From Nocardia cyriacigeorgica GUH-2 (GTDB lineage Bacteria > Actinomycetota > Actinomycetes > Mycobacteriales > Mycobacteriaceae): 64,000 nucleotides of DNA. The notes beneath the pieces were generated by a model. The model had not been told where the DNA came from. It saw only the letters and a program-made list of their open reading frames with translations, and searched no databases. Both the position numbers and the translations under genes were made by a program. The stretch is from contig NC_016887.1 in the NCBI RefSeq assembly GCF_000284035.1, positions 930,001-994,000 of the forward strand, read 5' to 3'. Shown in pieces: positions 31,267 through 40,527 of this stretch; within the stretch, counting starts at the first letter, position 1; each line of letters opens with the position of its first letter.

Positions 31267-31557
31267 ATGGTTTACGCCGATCATTCATCCGCTGACAAGG
31301 CTCAGGGCGACATGGCCAACGCCGTCGAGGGCATGAAGTTCACCCTCAAGGCGATCACCGACGAGGTCAACGCGGCCCGCGGCTGGGAAGGCGACGCCCG
31401 CAACGCGTTCAACGCCGCCGCCGACCGGTGGAACACCGAGGCCACCGAGCTCAACGGCGTGCTGAACCGGATGACCGAGCTGGTCGGTGAGGGTAGCGCC
31501 ACCTTCAAGCGGATCGACGCCGAGGGCGAAGACGAGTTCAACTACATCAAGATCTGA
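31267..31557 (+). CDS. WXG100 family T7SS substrate (first of pair)
   Basis: 96 residues from ATG 31267, after GAAAGG. Helix-turn-helix with the WEG motif at residues 40-42 (ARGWEGDARNAF), typical ESAT-6/CFP-10 size. Known: WXG100 proteins are exported as heterodimers by ESX systems, one partner binding EccC. The acidic tail ends GEDEFNYIKI. Its partner follows 62 bases later. No gene symbol is assigned because the ESX type is not settled. Confidence 0.9.
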   Translation: MVYADHSSADKAQGDMANAVEGMKFTLKAITDEVNAARGWEGDARNAFNAAADRWNTEATELNGVLNRMTELVGEGSATFKRIDAEGEDEFNYIKI

Positions 31558-31619
31558 CGGCCGCCGATCGAGGCATCGGCCGTAACCACCAGCGACACAA
31601 CTGATCCCGGAGGGTTCTG

Positions 31620-31907
31620 ATGGAATACGACAAGACAGCGATGACCACCCTGTTCCACGATCTGCAGGGTTTCCGCAAGGCGCTGACTGACAACGCCCGT
31701 GACATGGCCGACGCCGGCAGCGCGCTGGCCGTCGCCTGGGAGGGCAACGAGGCCTACAACGGCTTCCAGGCCGTGCACAAGGACTGGGACGCCAAGTTCG
31801 AGGACACCCTGGTGATCCTGGACAACGTCGCCATGGCGGTGGAGAGCGCGCTCAACCGCGCCCTCGGCACCGACGGCAAGATCGGCGACGGCTTCGCGGG
31901 CGTGTAA
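31620..31907 (+). CDS. WXG100 family T7SS substrate (second of pair)
   Basis: 95 residues from ATG 31620, six bases after GGAGGG. WEG at 40-42 (AVAWEGNEAYNGF) lies between two helices. It forms the expected heterodimer with the preceding gene; both have the motif at the same position. The gene ends just before a strong hairpin that separates it from the convergent eccE. Confidence 0.9.
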   Translation: MEYDKTAMTTLFHDLQGFRKALTDNARDMADAGSALAVAWEGNEAYNGFQAVHKDWDAKFEDTLVILDNVAMAVESALNRALGTDGKIGDGFAGV

Positions 31908-31941
31908 GACGCAGCGGGCACGTCAGACGCTTCGGCGCCGA

Positions 31942-31973
31942 ACAGCCGGTCCGGTGAACACCGGGCCGGCTGT
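31942..31973. terminator. Bidirectional hairpin between the WXG100 pair and eccE
   Basis: ACAGCCGGTCCGGT pairs with ACCGGGCCGGCTGT over 14 positions (one G-T pair) around a four-base loop. It lies between two convergent genes, as expected of a shared terminator. It has no long T tract, common in actinobacteria. Confidence 0.65.
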
Positions 31974-31991
31974 CTTCGTCTGCGGGCCGAA

Positions 31992-33797
31992 TCAGCGGGC
32001 GGCGGCCAGCGATTCGCCGATGTAGCGCATCTCGTCCGGGGTGGTGACCATGTTGACCGTCGCCTGCGCGGTCGAGGTGCGCACGGTGATGCGGTTGGGT
32101 GCGGCCGGGTCCTGGATCAGCGTGACGTCGGCGTCGAAATCGCCGTCGGGTTGATGCGCTCCCCGCACGCGGACGATGGTCGCGCCGCCGGTCAACGCGG
32201 TGGGCGCGATGCCGTCGAACACCACGACCGTGGCGGTGCTGAACCCGGCGCCCGGTTGCGTGGTGGCCGGCCCGTGCTGCGGTGCGGTCGCGCCGAAACG
32301 CGTGGCCAGCGACAACGAATGCGGTGCGCCGACATTGGCGACCATGGTCTGCCAGGCCTCCGGCCGGTCGGTGTGCACCACCACATGCGCGCCGAGGGCG
32401 ATCGCGCGCAGGATCACCTGCTGGGCCAGATCGAGTTTGCCGATCACCTCGAGATGGCGGGTGCCGTCACCGATCAACGGCACCGCGATGCCCTGCCCGC
32501 GCTGATCGGCGCCGATGAGCTGACCACAACCGCCGGTGGGGACCGCGATGCCGGTGAGCGCGCTGAGCGGGCCGTGATAGTCCGCGGCGCTGTCGTGCAC
32601 CACCGTCTGGGCGGGCAGGGTGTCCAGCAGCGCACGGAACTGCCTGCCCCGCAACGGACGCAAGCCTTCCACCGGCGGTGCCCCCGGATCGGTGAGAGTA
32701 TCGAAGCGCACCAGCGCGCCGAGGGTGATCGGCGGCGAATCATCGCGCGTGCCGAGGCCGGGCCGCTGCACACCCGGCCGCAGCCGCACCGTCACCATCG
32801 TGTTGAGGCTGGGGGTAGCCCAGATATCGGCGAAGCCGCGCGAACCCACCAGCTCCGGGCCGATCTCGTAGCTGGTGAGCCGCAGTTCACCGTGCACCAG
32901 CGAGTTCGGCGTCTCGGTGAACTGATCCAGCGGCACACCCCAGCACATCCGCCGCACCGCCGCGTTCATCTCGCCCGCGGTGAGCACCGAGACCGAGATA
33001 TCGTGGGCCGCCAGTCGATTGGCCACGCGACGAGTGGCGATGATGGCGGTGCGCAAGCTGCCGGTGCGGCCGCCGCCACGGTTGTCGACCGCCTCCGCGT
33101 TGGCCAGCGGATCCAGCCGCAGCACCAGCCAGACGGTGCGGTGCGCGATCGCGGGCAGCGGGCCGAGGATGCGGTCGTAGAGCTGGGCGACGACGCCGTT
33201 GCCCGCGGTGCGCGCACCGGTACTGATCACATCGATCGAGGTCAGCGTGATGTCGAACTGGCTGAGGCATTTTCCGATCTCGGTGAGGGGCAGGACCTGG
33301 TCGGTGCTCAGTGATCCGCGGCGCAGCAACGTCATCGCATCCGGTGGCGGATCGATGCGCAGCATGGTGACCAGCAGGTCGTTGTCCCAGCGCACGCCGT
33401 AGCTGCCGCCTTCGGGCAGCGTGACGTCGAACGGCTCGGCACCGGTGTCGGCCGGCCCCGGCCGGGCCCGCCGCCAGCGATAGGCCAGCGCGGTGGCCAC
33501 CATGCCTGCCAGATTGCGCGGATCGGCCCGCCGCACCGGTACCGCGCCCAGCACCAGCACCCCGGCACCGATGCCGGCCACTGCGGCGATCGGTGCGTCC
33601 AGCGCCAATGCCACCCACGCCGCGGTGGCCGCGAGTAATGCCAGCGGGACCATGCGCCGCAGCGGAATATGACGGAACAACCAGAATTCGGGATCATGTA
33701 ACGTCGCGTTCACCGCCACGTCCGATCGAATTTCCCCGGATGAGTTCACCGCCGAATTGTCGGTTCCGGTTTCCCGTTCGTTTACAACCACGTTCAC
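31992..33797 (-). CDS. eccE: T7SS membrane component EccE
   Basis: 601 residues from GTG 33797 (complement); a GTG about 28 codons inside is an alternative. Two adjacent membrane segments at about 49-87 (PLALLAATAAWVALAL and an AVAGIGAGVLVL stretch) follow a short cytosolic N-terminus; the rest is a large periplasmic-type domain, the EccE layout. Known: EccE lies at the periphery of the ESX pore complex with EccB, EccC and EccD. The gene is divergent from eccB across a 207-base promoter region and convergent with the WXG100 genes. Somewhat longer than mycobacterial EccE. Confidence 0.8.
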   Translation of the reverse strand: MNVVVNERETGTDNSAVNSSGEIRSDVAVNATLHDPEFWLFRHIPLRRMVPLALLAATAAWVALALDAPIAAVAGIGAGVLVLGAVPVRRADPRNLAGMVATALAYRWRRARPGPADTGAEPFDVTLPEGGSYGVRWDNDLLVTMLRIDPPPDAMTLLRRGSLSTDQVLPLTEIGKCLSQFDITLTSIDVISTGARTAGNGVVAQLYDRILGPLPAIAHRTVWLVLRLDPLANAEAVDNRGGGRTGSLRTAIIATRRVANRLAAHDISVSVLTAGEMNAAVRRMCWGVPLDQFTETPNSLVHGELRLTSYEIGPELVGSRGFADIWATPSLNTMVTVRLRPGVQRPGLGTRDDSPPITLGALVRFDTLTDPGAPPVEGLRPLRGRQFRALLDTLPAQTVVHDSAADYHGPLSALTGIAVPTGGCGQLIGADQRGQGIAVPLIGDGTRHLEVIGKLDLAQQVILRAIALGAHVVVHTDRPEAWQTMVANVGAPHSLSLATRFGATAPQHGPATTQPGAGFSTATVVVFDGIAPTALTGGATIVRVRGAHQPDGDFDADVTLIQDPAAPNRITVRTSTAQATVNMVTTPDEMRYIGESLAAAR

Positions 33798-33934
33798 TAT
33801 TAGTAGCCCTGGGTTCGAATTCCTGTGGCCGGAGTTTGTTTTTTCCGGGGGTCTGGAGAACTTTTACAATACCGCGCCGCAGGTGAAATCGCGGGGCGGG
33901 AAAACAGTGCCCGAACGACACCGCACCGCGTCGA

Positions 33935-33962
33935 TTGACACCGCCGTTTCGCCCGATACTGT
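33935..33962 (+). promoter_or_regulatory. Putative sigma-A-type promoter of eccB
   Basis: TTGACA (33935-33940), 16-base spacer, TACTGT (33957-33962). Transcription would start near 33969, giving a leader of about 36 bases before the GTG start of eccB. This lies in the eccE/eccB divergent region. Confidence 0.5.
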
Positions 33963-34004
33963 AATTGCTCGAGTGAGGGGAGAACCCAGTTCTATGGAGG
34001 CCAT

Positions 34005-35498
34005 GTGCCGGCACAGCTGACCACCCGGCAGCAGGTCAACGGATATCGATTCCTGTTGCGCAGGCTCGACCACGCGCTGGTGCGCCGGGATGTGCGGATG
34101 CTGCACGATCCGATGCGCTCGCAGCTGCGTTCGCTGCTGGTCGGCGCGGTGCTCGGGCTGCTGGTCGTCGCGGGTGCGGCGATCCTGGCCTTCATCCGCC
34201 CGCAGGGTGCGATCGGCGACGCGAAGATCGTGATGGGCAAGGACAGCGGCGCGCTCTACGTCGTCGTCGCCGACAGTGACGGCGGCACCACCCTGCATCC
34301 GGTGCTCAACCTAGCCTCGGCCCGCCTGATCAGCGGCAGCAGCGAGTCCCCGACCTCGGTCAAGGACGACAAGCTGGCCCAGATGCCGCGCGGGCCGCTG
34401 CTCGGCATCCCCGGCGCGCCGTCCGCGCTGCCCGGCTCGGCGCAGGGCGAACGCTCGGATTGGTCGCTGTGCGACGCCGTCGAGTTGTCCATCACCGGCA
34501 GTGCCGCCTCGGCCTCGGGCGTCGACACCGCGATCATCGCGGCGCGACCGGAACTGAGCGAACGCATCCGGGCCGCGCGTCCGGACGAGGCCGTGCTGGT
34601 GCAGCGTTCGGACCGCACTTACCTGATCTACGAGGGCAAACGCGCCCAGATCGACCCGGACAACAGCGTGCTCGCGCGGGCGCTGAACCTCTCCGGCGAG
34701 CGCCCGCGCCCGGCCGGATCGGGCCTGCTCGGCGCGGCCACCCCGGTGCCGCCCATCGCGGCGCCGGAGATTCCGAACGCCGGTAAGCCGGGCCCCGGCG
34801 CGCTGTCCGATTTCCCGGTCGGCGGCGTCATCTCGGTCGCGGCCACCGGCAGACAGCAGGGCGCCGAGCTGTATGTGGTGCTCAGCGAGGGTGTCCAGCA
34901 CATCTCCGAGTTCACCGCCGAACTCATCCGCACCGCGAATTCGCAGGGTATGAGCCAGATCGAGACCGTTCCGCCGGATGCGCTGACCGGGATTCCGGTG
35001 CTGACCCAGCTGCCGGTCGACCACTTCCCGTCCGCCGTTCCGGCCATCCTGTCCGCCGAGGACGCGCCGGTCACCTGTGTGTCCTGGTCGAAGACCGAGC
35101 AGGGTGAGGCCGACGCCGTCGACGGTCCCACCGACCGTGCCTCGGCGACCCTGCTGGTGGGCGCGCGGCTGCCGCTGCCCGAGGGTGCGAAACCGGTGTC
35201 GCTGGCCACCGCCGACGGCTCCGGCGACCGGGTCGACCAGGCCTATCTGCGGCCGTCCTCGGGGGAGTTCGTGCACGTCACCGGCATGGAGCCGGGCAGC
35301 CCGCGGCGCGGCAGCCTGTTCTACATCGCCGACAACGGCATCCGCTACGGCATCCCGGATATCGACACCGCGATGGTGCTCGGGCTCGGCGATGCACCGG
35401 AGCTGGCGCCGTGGGCGATCGTCGGGCAGCTGGTGCCGGGCCCGACCCTCGCGCCGACCGACGCGCTGACCAGGCACGACGTCCTGCCACAGAACTGA
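34005..35498 (+). CDS. eccB: T7SS core component EccB
   Basis: 497 residues from GTG 34005, after GGAGG (33996-34000). The start MPAQLTTRQQVNGYRFLLRR, VRRDVRMLHDPMR, and one membrane helix (about 44-64) are family hallmarks; the remainder is periplasmic with two cysteines (in WSLCDAV and VTCVSW) that form the conserved disulfide in EccB proteins. Known: EccB is part of the ESX membrane complex, its periplasmic domains forming the central trimeric assembly; an ATPase activity has been proposed. Convergent with eccA, separated by 32 bases containing a CCCCGGCCGGGG palindrome. Confidence 0.92.
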   Translation: MPAQLTTRQQVNGYRFLLRRLDHALVRRDVRMLHDPMRSQLRSLLVGAVLGLLVVAGAAILAFIRPQGAIGDAKIVMGKDSGALYVVVADSDGGTTLHPVLNLASARLISGSSESPTSVKDDKLAQMPRGPLLGIPGAPSALPGSAQGERSDWSLCDAVELSITGSAASASGVDTAIIAARPELSERIRAARPDEAVLVQRSDRTYLIYEGKRAQIDPDNSVLARALNLSGERPRPAGSGLLGAATPVPPIAAPEIPNAGKPGPGALSDFPVGGVISVAATGRQQGAELYVVLSEGVQHISEFTAELIRTANSQGMSQIETVPPDALTGIPVLTQLPVDHFPSAVPAILSAEDAPVTCVSWSKTEQGEADAVDGPTDRASATLLVGARLPLPEGAKPVSLATADGSGDRVDQAYLRPSSGEFVHVTGMEPGSPRRGSLFYIADNGIRYGIPDIDTAMVLGLGDAPELAPWAIVGQLVPGPTLAPTDALTRHDVLPQN

Positions 35499-35530
35499 GC
35501 TGCTGTCGGCGCGGCCGGCCCCGGCCGGGG

Positions 35531-37354
35531 TCAGGACACGCCGAGCGAGGAGAGCACCCCGGCCAGCGCGGCCTCCATATCCGGCGCCTCGATCCGCATG
35601 AGCACCGAGGCGTCGACCGCGCTCAGGTCCAGCGAATCGTCGTTGGCCAGCCGGAACTCGCGTTCCTCCTCGGCGGCTTCGATCACATTGCGGACGAAAC
35701 GGCCGTTGCCCGCCAGGTCGATGCCGCGGCGGGGCTGGCCGCTCTGATCGGTGCGTTCGGAGTTGTAGAGCCGTTCACAGGCCTGTTCCAGCAGCCGCAC
35801 CGCGTCCTCGGACAGCTCCGAATCGCGCGAGGAGGCGATGAGCTTGCCGATCTGGCCCAGCTCGGGCGGAGTGTAGGAGGGGAACTGCAGGCGCTTGGCG
35901 AAACGCGAGGCCAAGCCATCGTTGGCGGCCAGCAGCCGGTCGATCTCGCCGTCGTAGCCGGCGATGATGACCACCAGCCGGTCGCGGTCGTTCTCCATCC
36001 GGGCCAGCAGCGTGTCCACCGCCTCGCGGCCGAACGCGTCGCCGCCGGACAGACCGGTCTGGATCAGCGTGTACGCCTCGTCGATGAACAGCACGCCGTC
36101 CATGGCGGTGTCGATCAGCTTGTCGGTCTTGATCGCGGTGCTGCCCAGATGCTGGCCGACGAAATCCATGCGCTTGGCCTCGACCACCTTGTCGGTCTTG
36201 AGCAGGCCGACGCCGCAGTAGATCTTGGCGACCACCCGCGCGATGGTGGTCTTGCCCGTTCCCGGCGGCCCGGTGAAGGCCAGGTGGTTCCCGCGCGGCA
36301 CGCTGGCCATGCCCTTCTCGGCCCGGATCTTGGCCAGCTGCGCCGTCGCTTGCAGCTTCGCCACCTGTGTCTTCACCGCGGTGAGGCCGATCTGGCGGTC
36401 GAGTTCGGCGCGGGCCTCGGTGAGGATCTTTTTGGCGCGGTCCTCGGCGTCGGCGTTTTGCAGCTGCTCCACCGAGGGCGCCGAGGCCGGATCCCAGCGG
36501 TCGGTGCGGGCGTCGATGGATTCCTTGGTGGTGACGGTGATGCGGTAGCTCTTGTCCCGCATGGCCTCGGTATTCGCGGTGAAGTCCGGGGCCTGCGAAT
36601 ACACCTGCTCGAACAGCGCCTGGGCCTCGTCCTCGCTGCCGGTTTCCCGCAGGCACAGGCCGCGGCAGAACATCGCCGTGGTGCGCGCGGCCGGGATGGG
36701 GCCGCTCTCGGCCTGATCCATCCGCCGGATCGCCTCGCCGAACAGCCCGAGCTGGGCGCAGGCCGAACCGACCATGACGTGCGCGCCGGTGGCCAGGTAC
36801 GGGTCCTCCCATTCGGCCGATCCGGCCAGCACCGACATCACATCCGGCCAGCGCTGGGTGTTGAAGTGCAGGACACCGCGGATATAGGCGCTGATCCGGT
36901 CGTCGATCTCGCGGTCGGGATCCGAGAGCATGCCCGCCCGGTACTCGGCCAGCTCGTCGAGCACCCGCTCGGCCTCGTCGTACTGTTTGCCCGCGATCAG
37001 GCTCGCGGCGTAGGCGAGCCAGATCTCGGTGTAGCTGGCCAGCGGGTAGTCGATGTAGAGCCCGGAGACGAACCGTCCCGCCAGCGCCCGCGGCGGCAGG
37101 CCGAGCCTGCGTTGCTCGCGGTGCAGGGTGCTGGTGCTGGTGCGGTGCAGATTGGCGATGACCTCATCGGTGACCTCCCCGGCCGCCGCCCGGCCCAGCC
37201 AGGCATCGCACATCGAGGGGTCCCATTCGGTGGCCCGCTGAAAAGCCAATTTCGCGTACTCGAGATCACGCGTCGATTCCTGCCCATCAATGCTCAGCCC
37301 GAGGGACAGGATTCCGGCATCGAAGGCGCGCTGTGCTTGACGGTTGCCGGTCAT
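35531..37354 (-). CDS. eccA: T7SS cytosolic AAA+ ATPase EccA
   Basis: 607 residues if started at the ATG at 37354 (MTGNRQAQRAFDAG); upstream starts would add poorly conserved sequence. An N-terminal helical TPR-like domain covers residues 1-300; the C-terminal AAA+ domain has Walker A GPPGTGKTT (Lys368) and Walker B VLFIDEAYTLI, then a GYDGEIDRLL segment and a FAKRLQFPSY arginine-finger area. Known: EccA assists export of ESX substrates, perhaps by releasing EspG from PE/PPE. It is absent from ESX-4, so this is not a simple ESX-4 locus. Confidence 0.92.
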   Translation of the reverse strand: MTGNRQAQRAFDAGILSLGLSIDGQESTRDLEYAKLAFQRATEWDPSMCDAWLGRAAAGEVTDEVIANLHRTSTSTLHREQRRLGLPPRALAGRFVSGLYIDYPLASYTEIWLAYAASLIAGKQYDEAERVLDELAEYRAGMLSDPDREIDDRISAYIRGVLHFNTQRWPDVMSVLAGSAEWEDPYLATGAHVMVGSACAQLGLFGEAIRRMDQAESGPIPAARTTAMFCRGLCLRETGSEDEAQALFEQVYSQAPDFTANTEAMRDKSYRITVTTKESIDARTDRWDPASAPSVEQLQNADAEDRAKKILTEARAELDRQIGLTAVKTQVAKLQATAQLAKIRAEKGMASVPRGNHLAFTGPPGTGKTTIARVVAKIYCGVGLLKTDKVVEAKRMDFVGQHLGSTAIKTDKLIDTAMDGVLFIDEAYTLIQTGLSGGDAFGREAVDTLLARMENDRDRLVVIIAGYDGEIDRLLAANDGLASRFAKRLQFPSYTPPELGQIGKLIASSRDSELSEDAVRLLEQACERLYNSERTDQSGQPRRGIDLAGNGRFVRNVIEAAEEEREFRLANDDSLDLSAVDASVLMRIEAPDMEAALAGVLSSLGVS

Positions 37355-37446
37355 TGCATGGAACCCCGAAATCTTCATTACTGCGGCGGACACGGACGGA
37401 TTCGGCCCGGCCGCGACATAAATCGCGTCGGCATGGCCTGTCCGAT

Positions 37447-37476
37447 ACATTATTGTTCGCTGCCGGTAGGTTGCAA
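37447..37476 (-). promoter_or_regulatory. Possible promoter of eccA
   Basis: On the minus strand TTGCAA (37476-37471), 18-base spacer, TAATGT (37452-37447). The expected start near 37440 gives a leader of about 85 bases. TTGCAA is palindromic and could also serve the plus-strand eccD promoter. Weak evidence. Confidence 0.35.
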
Positions 37477-37564
37477 CGTGGTCCGGTCGCGATATCGAGC
37501 CGGTGCCACGGAAGTGGTCGCCGGTGGTTCGACGGGTAGGAATCCGGTCGCGAGTGTCTGAAAC

Positions 37565-39067
37565 GTGCAGGAAAGAACTGGGGTCGTTCGACAATTGACC
37601 GAGACGTTGAGCAGCGGCACCGGTACCGCTGAGCCAGAACTGTGCCGGGTCTCCGTCATCGGGGGAAATACTCAGCTGGATGTCGGATTGCCGGCGAACG
37701 TGCCGATCGCGACGTTCATGGGCGATCTGGTGGCGCTTATCGAGTCGCGCAACCCCGCCCCCGTCGACGCCGAGGACGGCGGCGCCCCGCTGCAGACCCG
37801 GCACTGGACGCTGGCCCGGCTCGGCCGTGACGCCATCGCGCCCAGCCGCACGCTCACCGAGGCCGAGGTCTACGACGGCGAGCTGCTGGTGCTTCGGTCG
37901 GTCGGTGCCAAGGAATCGCCCGCGCTGTTCGACGACGTCATCGACGCGGTATCCCGGTTGACCGCCAACGACTTTCGAGGCTGGTCACCCGGCGCGGCTC
38001 GCTGGACCGGCCTGGTCGCCGCGGTGCTGGCCGCGGTACTCGCGCTGGCGCTGTTCGCGGCGGGCCGCGCCGACGGGGTCGGCATCGCCGCACCGTTCCT
38101 GGCCACCGGCGTCGGTATCGGCGCCGCGGTCGCCGCCGCCATCGCCGCACGCAAATACGACGACGAACTCACCGCGGTCTGGTTGTCGTTCGGCGCGCTG
38201 CTGTTGTTGTTCGGCGGCGCGGCGCTGTTCGTGCCCGGCGATCTCGGCAGTCCGCATCTGCTGCTGGGCTTTTCGGTGATCCTGGTCGCCGCGGTGGGCA
38301 TCTATCGCGCGACCGGCACCGGCGCCACTCTGCTCACCGCCGCCGTCACCGTCGCGGTGTGCGGGGGACTGGCGGCGCTGGTGCGCATGGTGTGGGATCC
38401 GGCGCTGCCCAAGATCGGGGCGGGCCTGTTGGTGGCGGCGATCGTGCTGATCTCGGCGGTGCCGCGGCTGGCGGCGGTGCTGGCCCGGCTGCCGGTGCCG
38501 CCGGTGCCCACCGCGGGCGGTGCGATCGACCCGGCCGATCATGAACAGCGCCCGACCATCGAGGGCATCGGCGCGATCGGTGCCACCGCGTTGCCGTCGG
38601 CGGCCGGGCTCGGCCGCCGGGCCCGGGTGGCCAATCAGTACCAGACCGGTCTGCTGGTCGGCTGCGCGATCGCCGGTGTGGTCGGTGCCCTCGGCGCCGC
38701 CGACCCGCTCGGTCAGTCCCGGTGGCAGGGCATCGCGCTCGCGGTGATCACCGCCATCATCCTGTGCCTGCGCGGCCGCGCCTTCGCCGATCTGGCCCAG
38801 GCCGCCACCCTGATCATCGCCGGCGCGGCCATCGTCGCCGCCCTGCTGGCCGGGCTTGCCCTCGGCGGCGCCGATCCGCTGCTGTGCGGTGGGCTGCTGC
38901 TGGCGCTCGCGGTGGCGGTGGTGTTCTTCGGCGTCATCGGCCCGCACATCGAGATCACCCCGGTGACCCGGCGTTTCGGCGAGATCTTCGAGTACCTGCT
39001 GATCTGTTCGGTGATTCCGCTGGTGCTGTGGATCATGGGCGTGTACGCGATGGCCCGGAATATCTGA
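37565..39067 (+). CDS. eccD: T7SS membrane component EccD
   Basis: 500 residues from GTG 37565; no clear ribosome binding site, so a TTG at 37595 (MTETLSSGTG) is possible. An N-terminal ubiquitin-like domain (about 26-110, ending LLVLRSVGAKESP) precedes about eleven hydrophobic helices up to the end (YLLICSVIPLVLWIMGVYAM). Known: EccD dimers build the membrane barrel of the ESX pore. Its stop overlaps the mycP start by one base (TGATG), making eccD-mycP-eccC an operon. Confidence 0.92.
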   Translation: MQERTGVVRQLTETLSSGTGTAEPELCRVSVIGGNTQLDVGLPANVPIATFMGDLVALIESRNPAPVDAEDGGAPLQTRHWTLARLGRDAIAPSRTLTEAEVYDGELLVLRSVGAKESPALFDDVIDAVSRLTANDFRGWSPGAARWTGLVAAVLAAVLALALFAAGRADGVGIAAPFLATGVGIGAAVAAAIAARKYDDELTAVWLSFGALLLLFGGAALFVPGDLGSPHLLLGFSVILVAAVGIYRATGTGATLLTAAVTVAVCGGLAALVRMVWDPALPKIGAGLLVAAIVLISAVPRLAAVLARLPVPPVPTAGGAIDPADHEQRPTIEGIGAIGATALPSAAGLGRRARVANQYQTGLLVGCAIAGVVGALGAADPLGQSRWQGIALAVITAIILCLRGRAFADLAQAATLIIAGAAIVAALLAGLALGGADPLLCGGLLLALAVAVVFFGVIGPHIEITPVTRRFGEIFEYLLICSVIPLVLWIMGVYAMARNI

Positions 39068-40518
39068 TGCCCGCGAGCCGATCTGTCCGTGTGCCGGGCC
39101 CGCTGCGGCGCGCGTCGGCGGTGATCGTGACGGCGGCGCTGCTCGGTCTGTCGGTATTCGGCGCGCCCGCACCGGCGTTCGCCATCGGACCGCCGCAGAT
39201 CGATCCCGGTGCGCTCGGTGCCGCCAAGGCGTTGAGCGGCCGCCCCGCCCCGCTGGAACCCACCGAACAGCGGTCGGTCTGCGCCGAACCCGTGCTCAAC
39301 GGCGGGCCGCCGGTCGAGGTGCCGGTATCGCAGGCCGTGCTCGATCTGCCCGCGGCCTGGCAGTTCAGCCGGGGCGCCGGGCAGAAGGTGGCGGTCATCG
39401 ACACCGGCGTCAACCGTCATCCCCGGCTGCCCGCGCTCCAGGCCGGTGGTGATTACGTCTCCGGCACCGACGGCACCGTCGACTGCGATGGGCACGGCAC
39501 CCTGGTCGCGGGCATCATCGCGGCCCGGCCCAGCCCTGACGACGCCTTCGTGGGCGTGGCGCCGGAAGCGGAGATCCTCACCATCCGGCAGCTCAGCCTG
39601 GCCTTCGAAGCCAAGGATCGCCGCGGCGCCCAGGAGGCCCCCGGCGCCATCGCCAGCGCGGGCTACGGCAATGTGCTCACCCTCGCCGCGGCCGTAGTTC
39701 GCGCCGTCGACATGGGTGCGACGGTGATCAACATCTCCGAAGTAGCTTGTGCCGCAGCAGGAGTCGACACCGTCGACGAGCCGCTCGGCGCCGCCGTGAA
39801 ATACGCCTACGACCGTAATGTGGTGGTGGTCGCCGCGGCCGGCAATCTCCAGACCGACGGCGCCTGCAAGGCCCAGAACACCGGATCGGGCTGGGCGGGT
39901 GTGCAGACGGTGGCGAGCCCGGCCTGGTTCGACCCGTACGTGCTCTCGGTCGCCTCCGTCGACCCCAACGGCGTGGTCTCCGAACTGTCGTTGAACGGTC
40001 CGTGGATCGGGGTCGCCGCCATCGGCCGCGAGATCGTCTCGCTGGACAGCAAACCCGGCGGCACCGGCCTGGTCGACGGCGTGCAGACCGCCGAGGGCAT
40101 CAGCCCCATCGAGGGCACCAGCTTCGCCGCACCCTATGTCACAGGCCTGGCCGCGCTGGTGCGTTCCCGTTTCCCGGAACTGACCGCCGCGCAGGTGATC
40201 GAGCGCATCGAACGCACCGCCCAGGCGCCCGGCCCCGGCCGCGACGACCGCATCGGCCACGGCCTGATCGACCCGGTGGCCGCGCTGACCGCCGAACTCC
40301 CGGACCAGCCGATCAGCGCAGGGGCCGACATCCCGAGCCCGATGGCCGAGCCCTGGCGCCCACCCGGCCCGGACCCGCTGCCGCGCCGTATCGCCGCCAT
40401 CGGCGCGATCACCTGCCTCGCCGTCCTCGGAATCGGTACCGCACTGTGGATCCCGTTCCGCCGCCGCGGCGACGACGCCGACATCTCCGACCTCGATCCC
40501 GAAGCAACAGAGGGGTAG
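39067..40518 (+). CDS. mycP: Mycosin, membrane-anchored subtilisin protease MycP
   Basis: 483 residues. A signal peptide (about 1-39, ending PAPAFA), the Asp112 block VAVIDTGVN, the His143 block DCDGHGTLVAGI, oxyanion Asn260 (AAAGN), the Ser352 block EGTSFAAPYVTG, and a C-terminal membrane helix (about 438-457) with a short basic and acidic tail. All catalytic residues are intact. Known: mycosins sit on the periplasmic face and stabilise the ESX complex as well as cleaving a few substrates. Coupled to eccD by overlap; eccC starts nine bases downstream. Confidence 0.92.
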   Translation: MPASRSVRVPGPLRRASAVIVTAALLGLSVFGAPAPAFAIGPPQIDPGALGAAKALSGRPAPLEPTEQRSVCAEPVLNGGPPVEVPVSQAVLDLPAAWQFSRGAGQKVAVIDTGVNRHPRLPALQAGGDYVSGTDGTVDCDGHGTLVAGIIAARPSPDDAFVGVAPEAEILTIRQLSLAFEAKDRRGAQEAPGAIASAGYGNVLTLAAAVVRAVDMGATVINISEVACAAAGVDTVDEPLGAAVKYAYDRNVVVVAAAGNLQTDGACKAQNTGSGWAGVQTVASPAWFDPYVLSVASVDPNGVVSELSLNGPWIGVAAIGREIVSLDSKPGGTGLVDGVQTAEGISPIEGTSFAAPYVTGLAALVRSRFPELTAAQVIERIERTAQAPGPGRDDRIGHGLIDPVAALTAELPDQPISAGADIPSPMAEPWRPPGPDPLPRRIAAIGAITCLAVLGIGTALWIPFRRRGDDADISDLDPEATEG

Positions 40519-40527
40519 CGGACAGCC

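Noticed and set aside
35411..37561. Plus-strand ORF of 716 residues over eccA
   Set aside because: Antisense of an unmistakable AAA+ ATPase gene.
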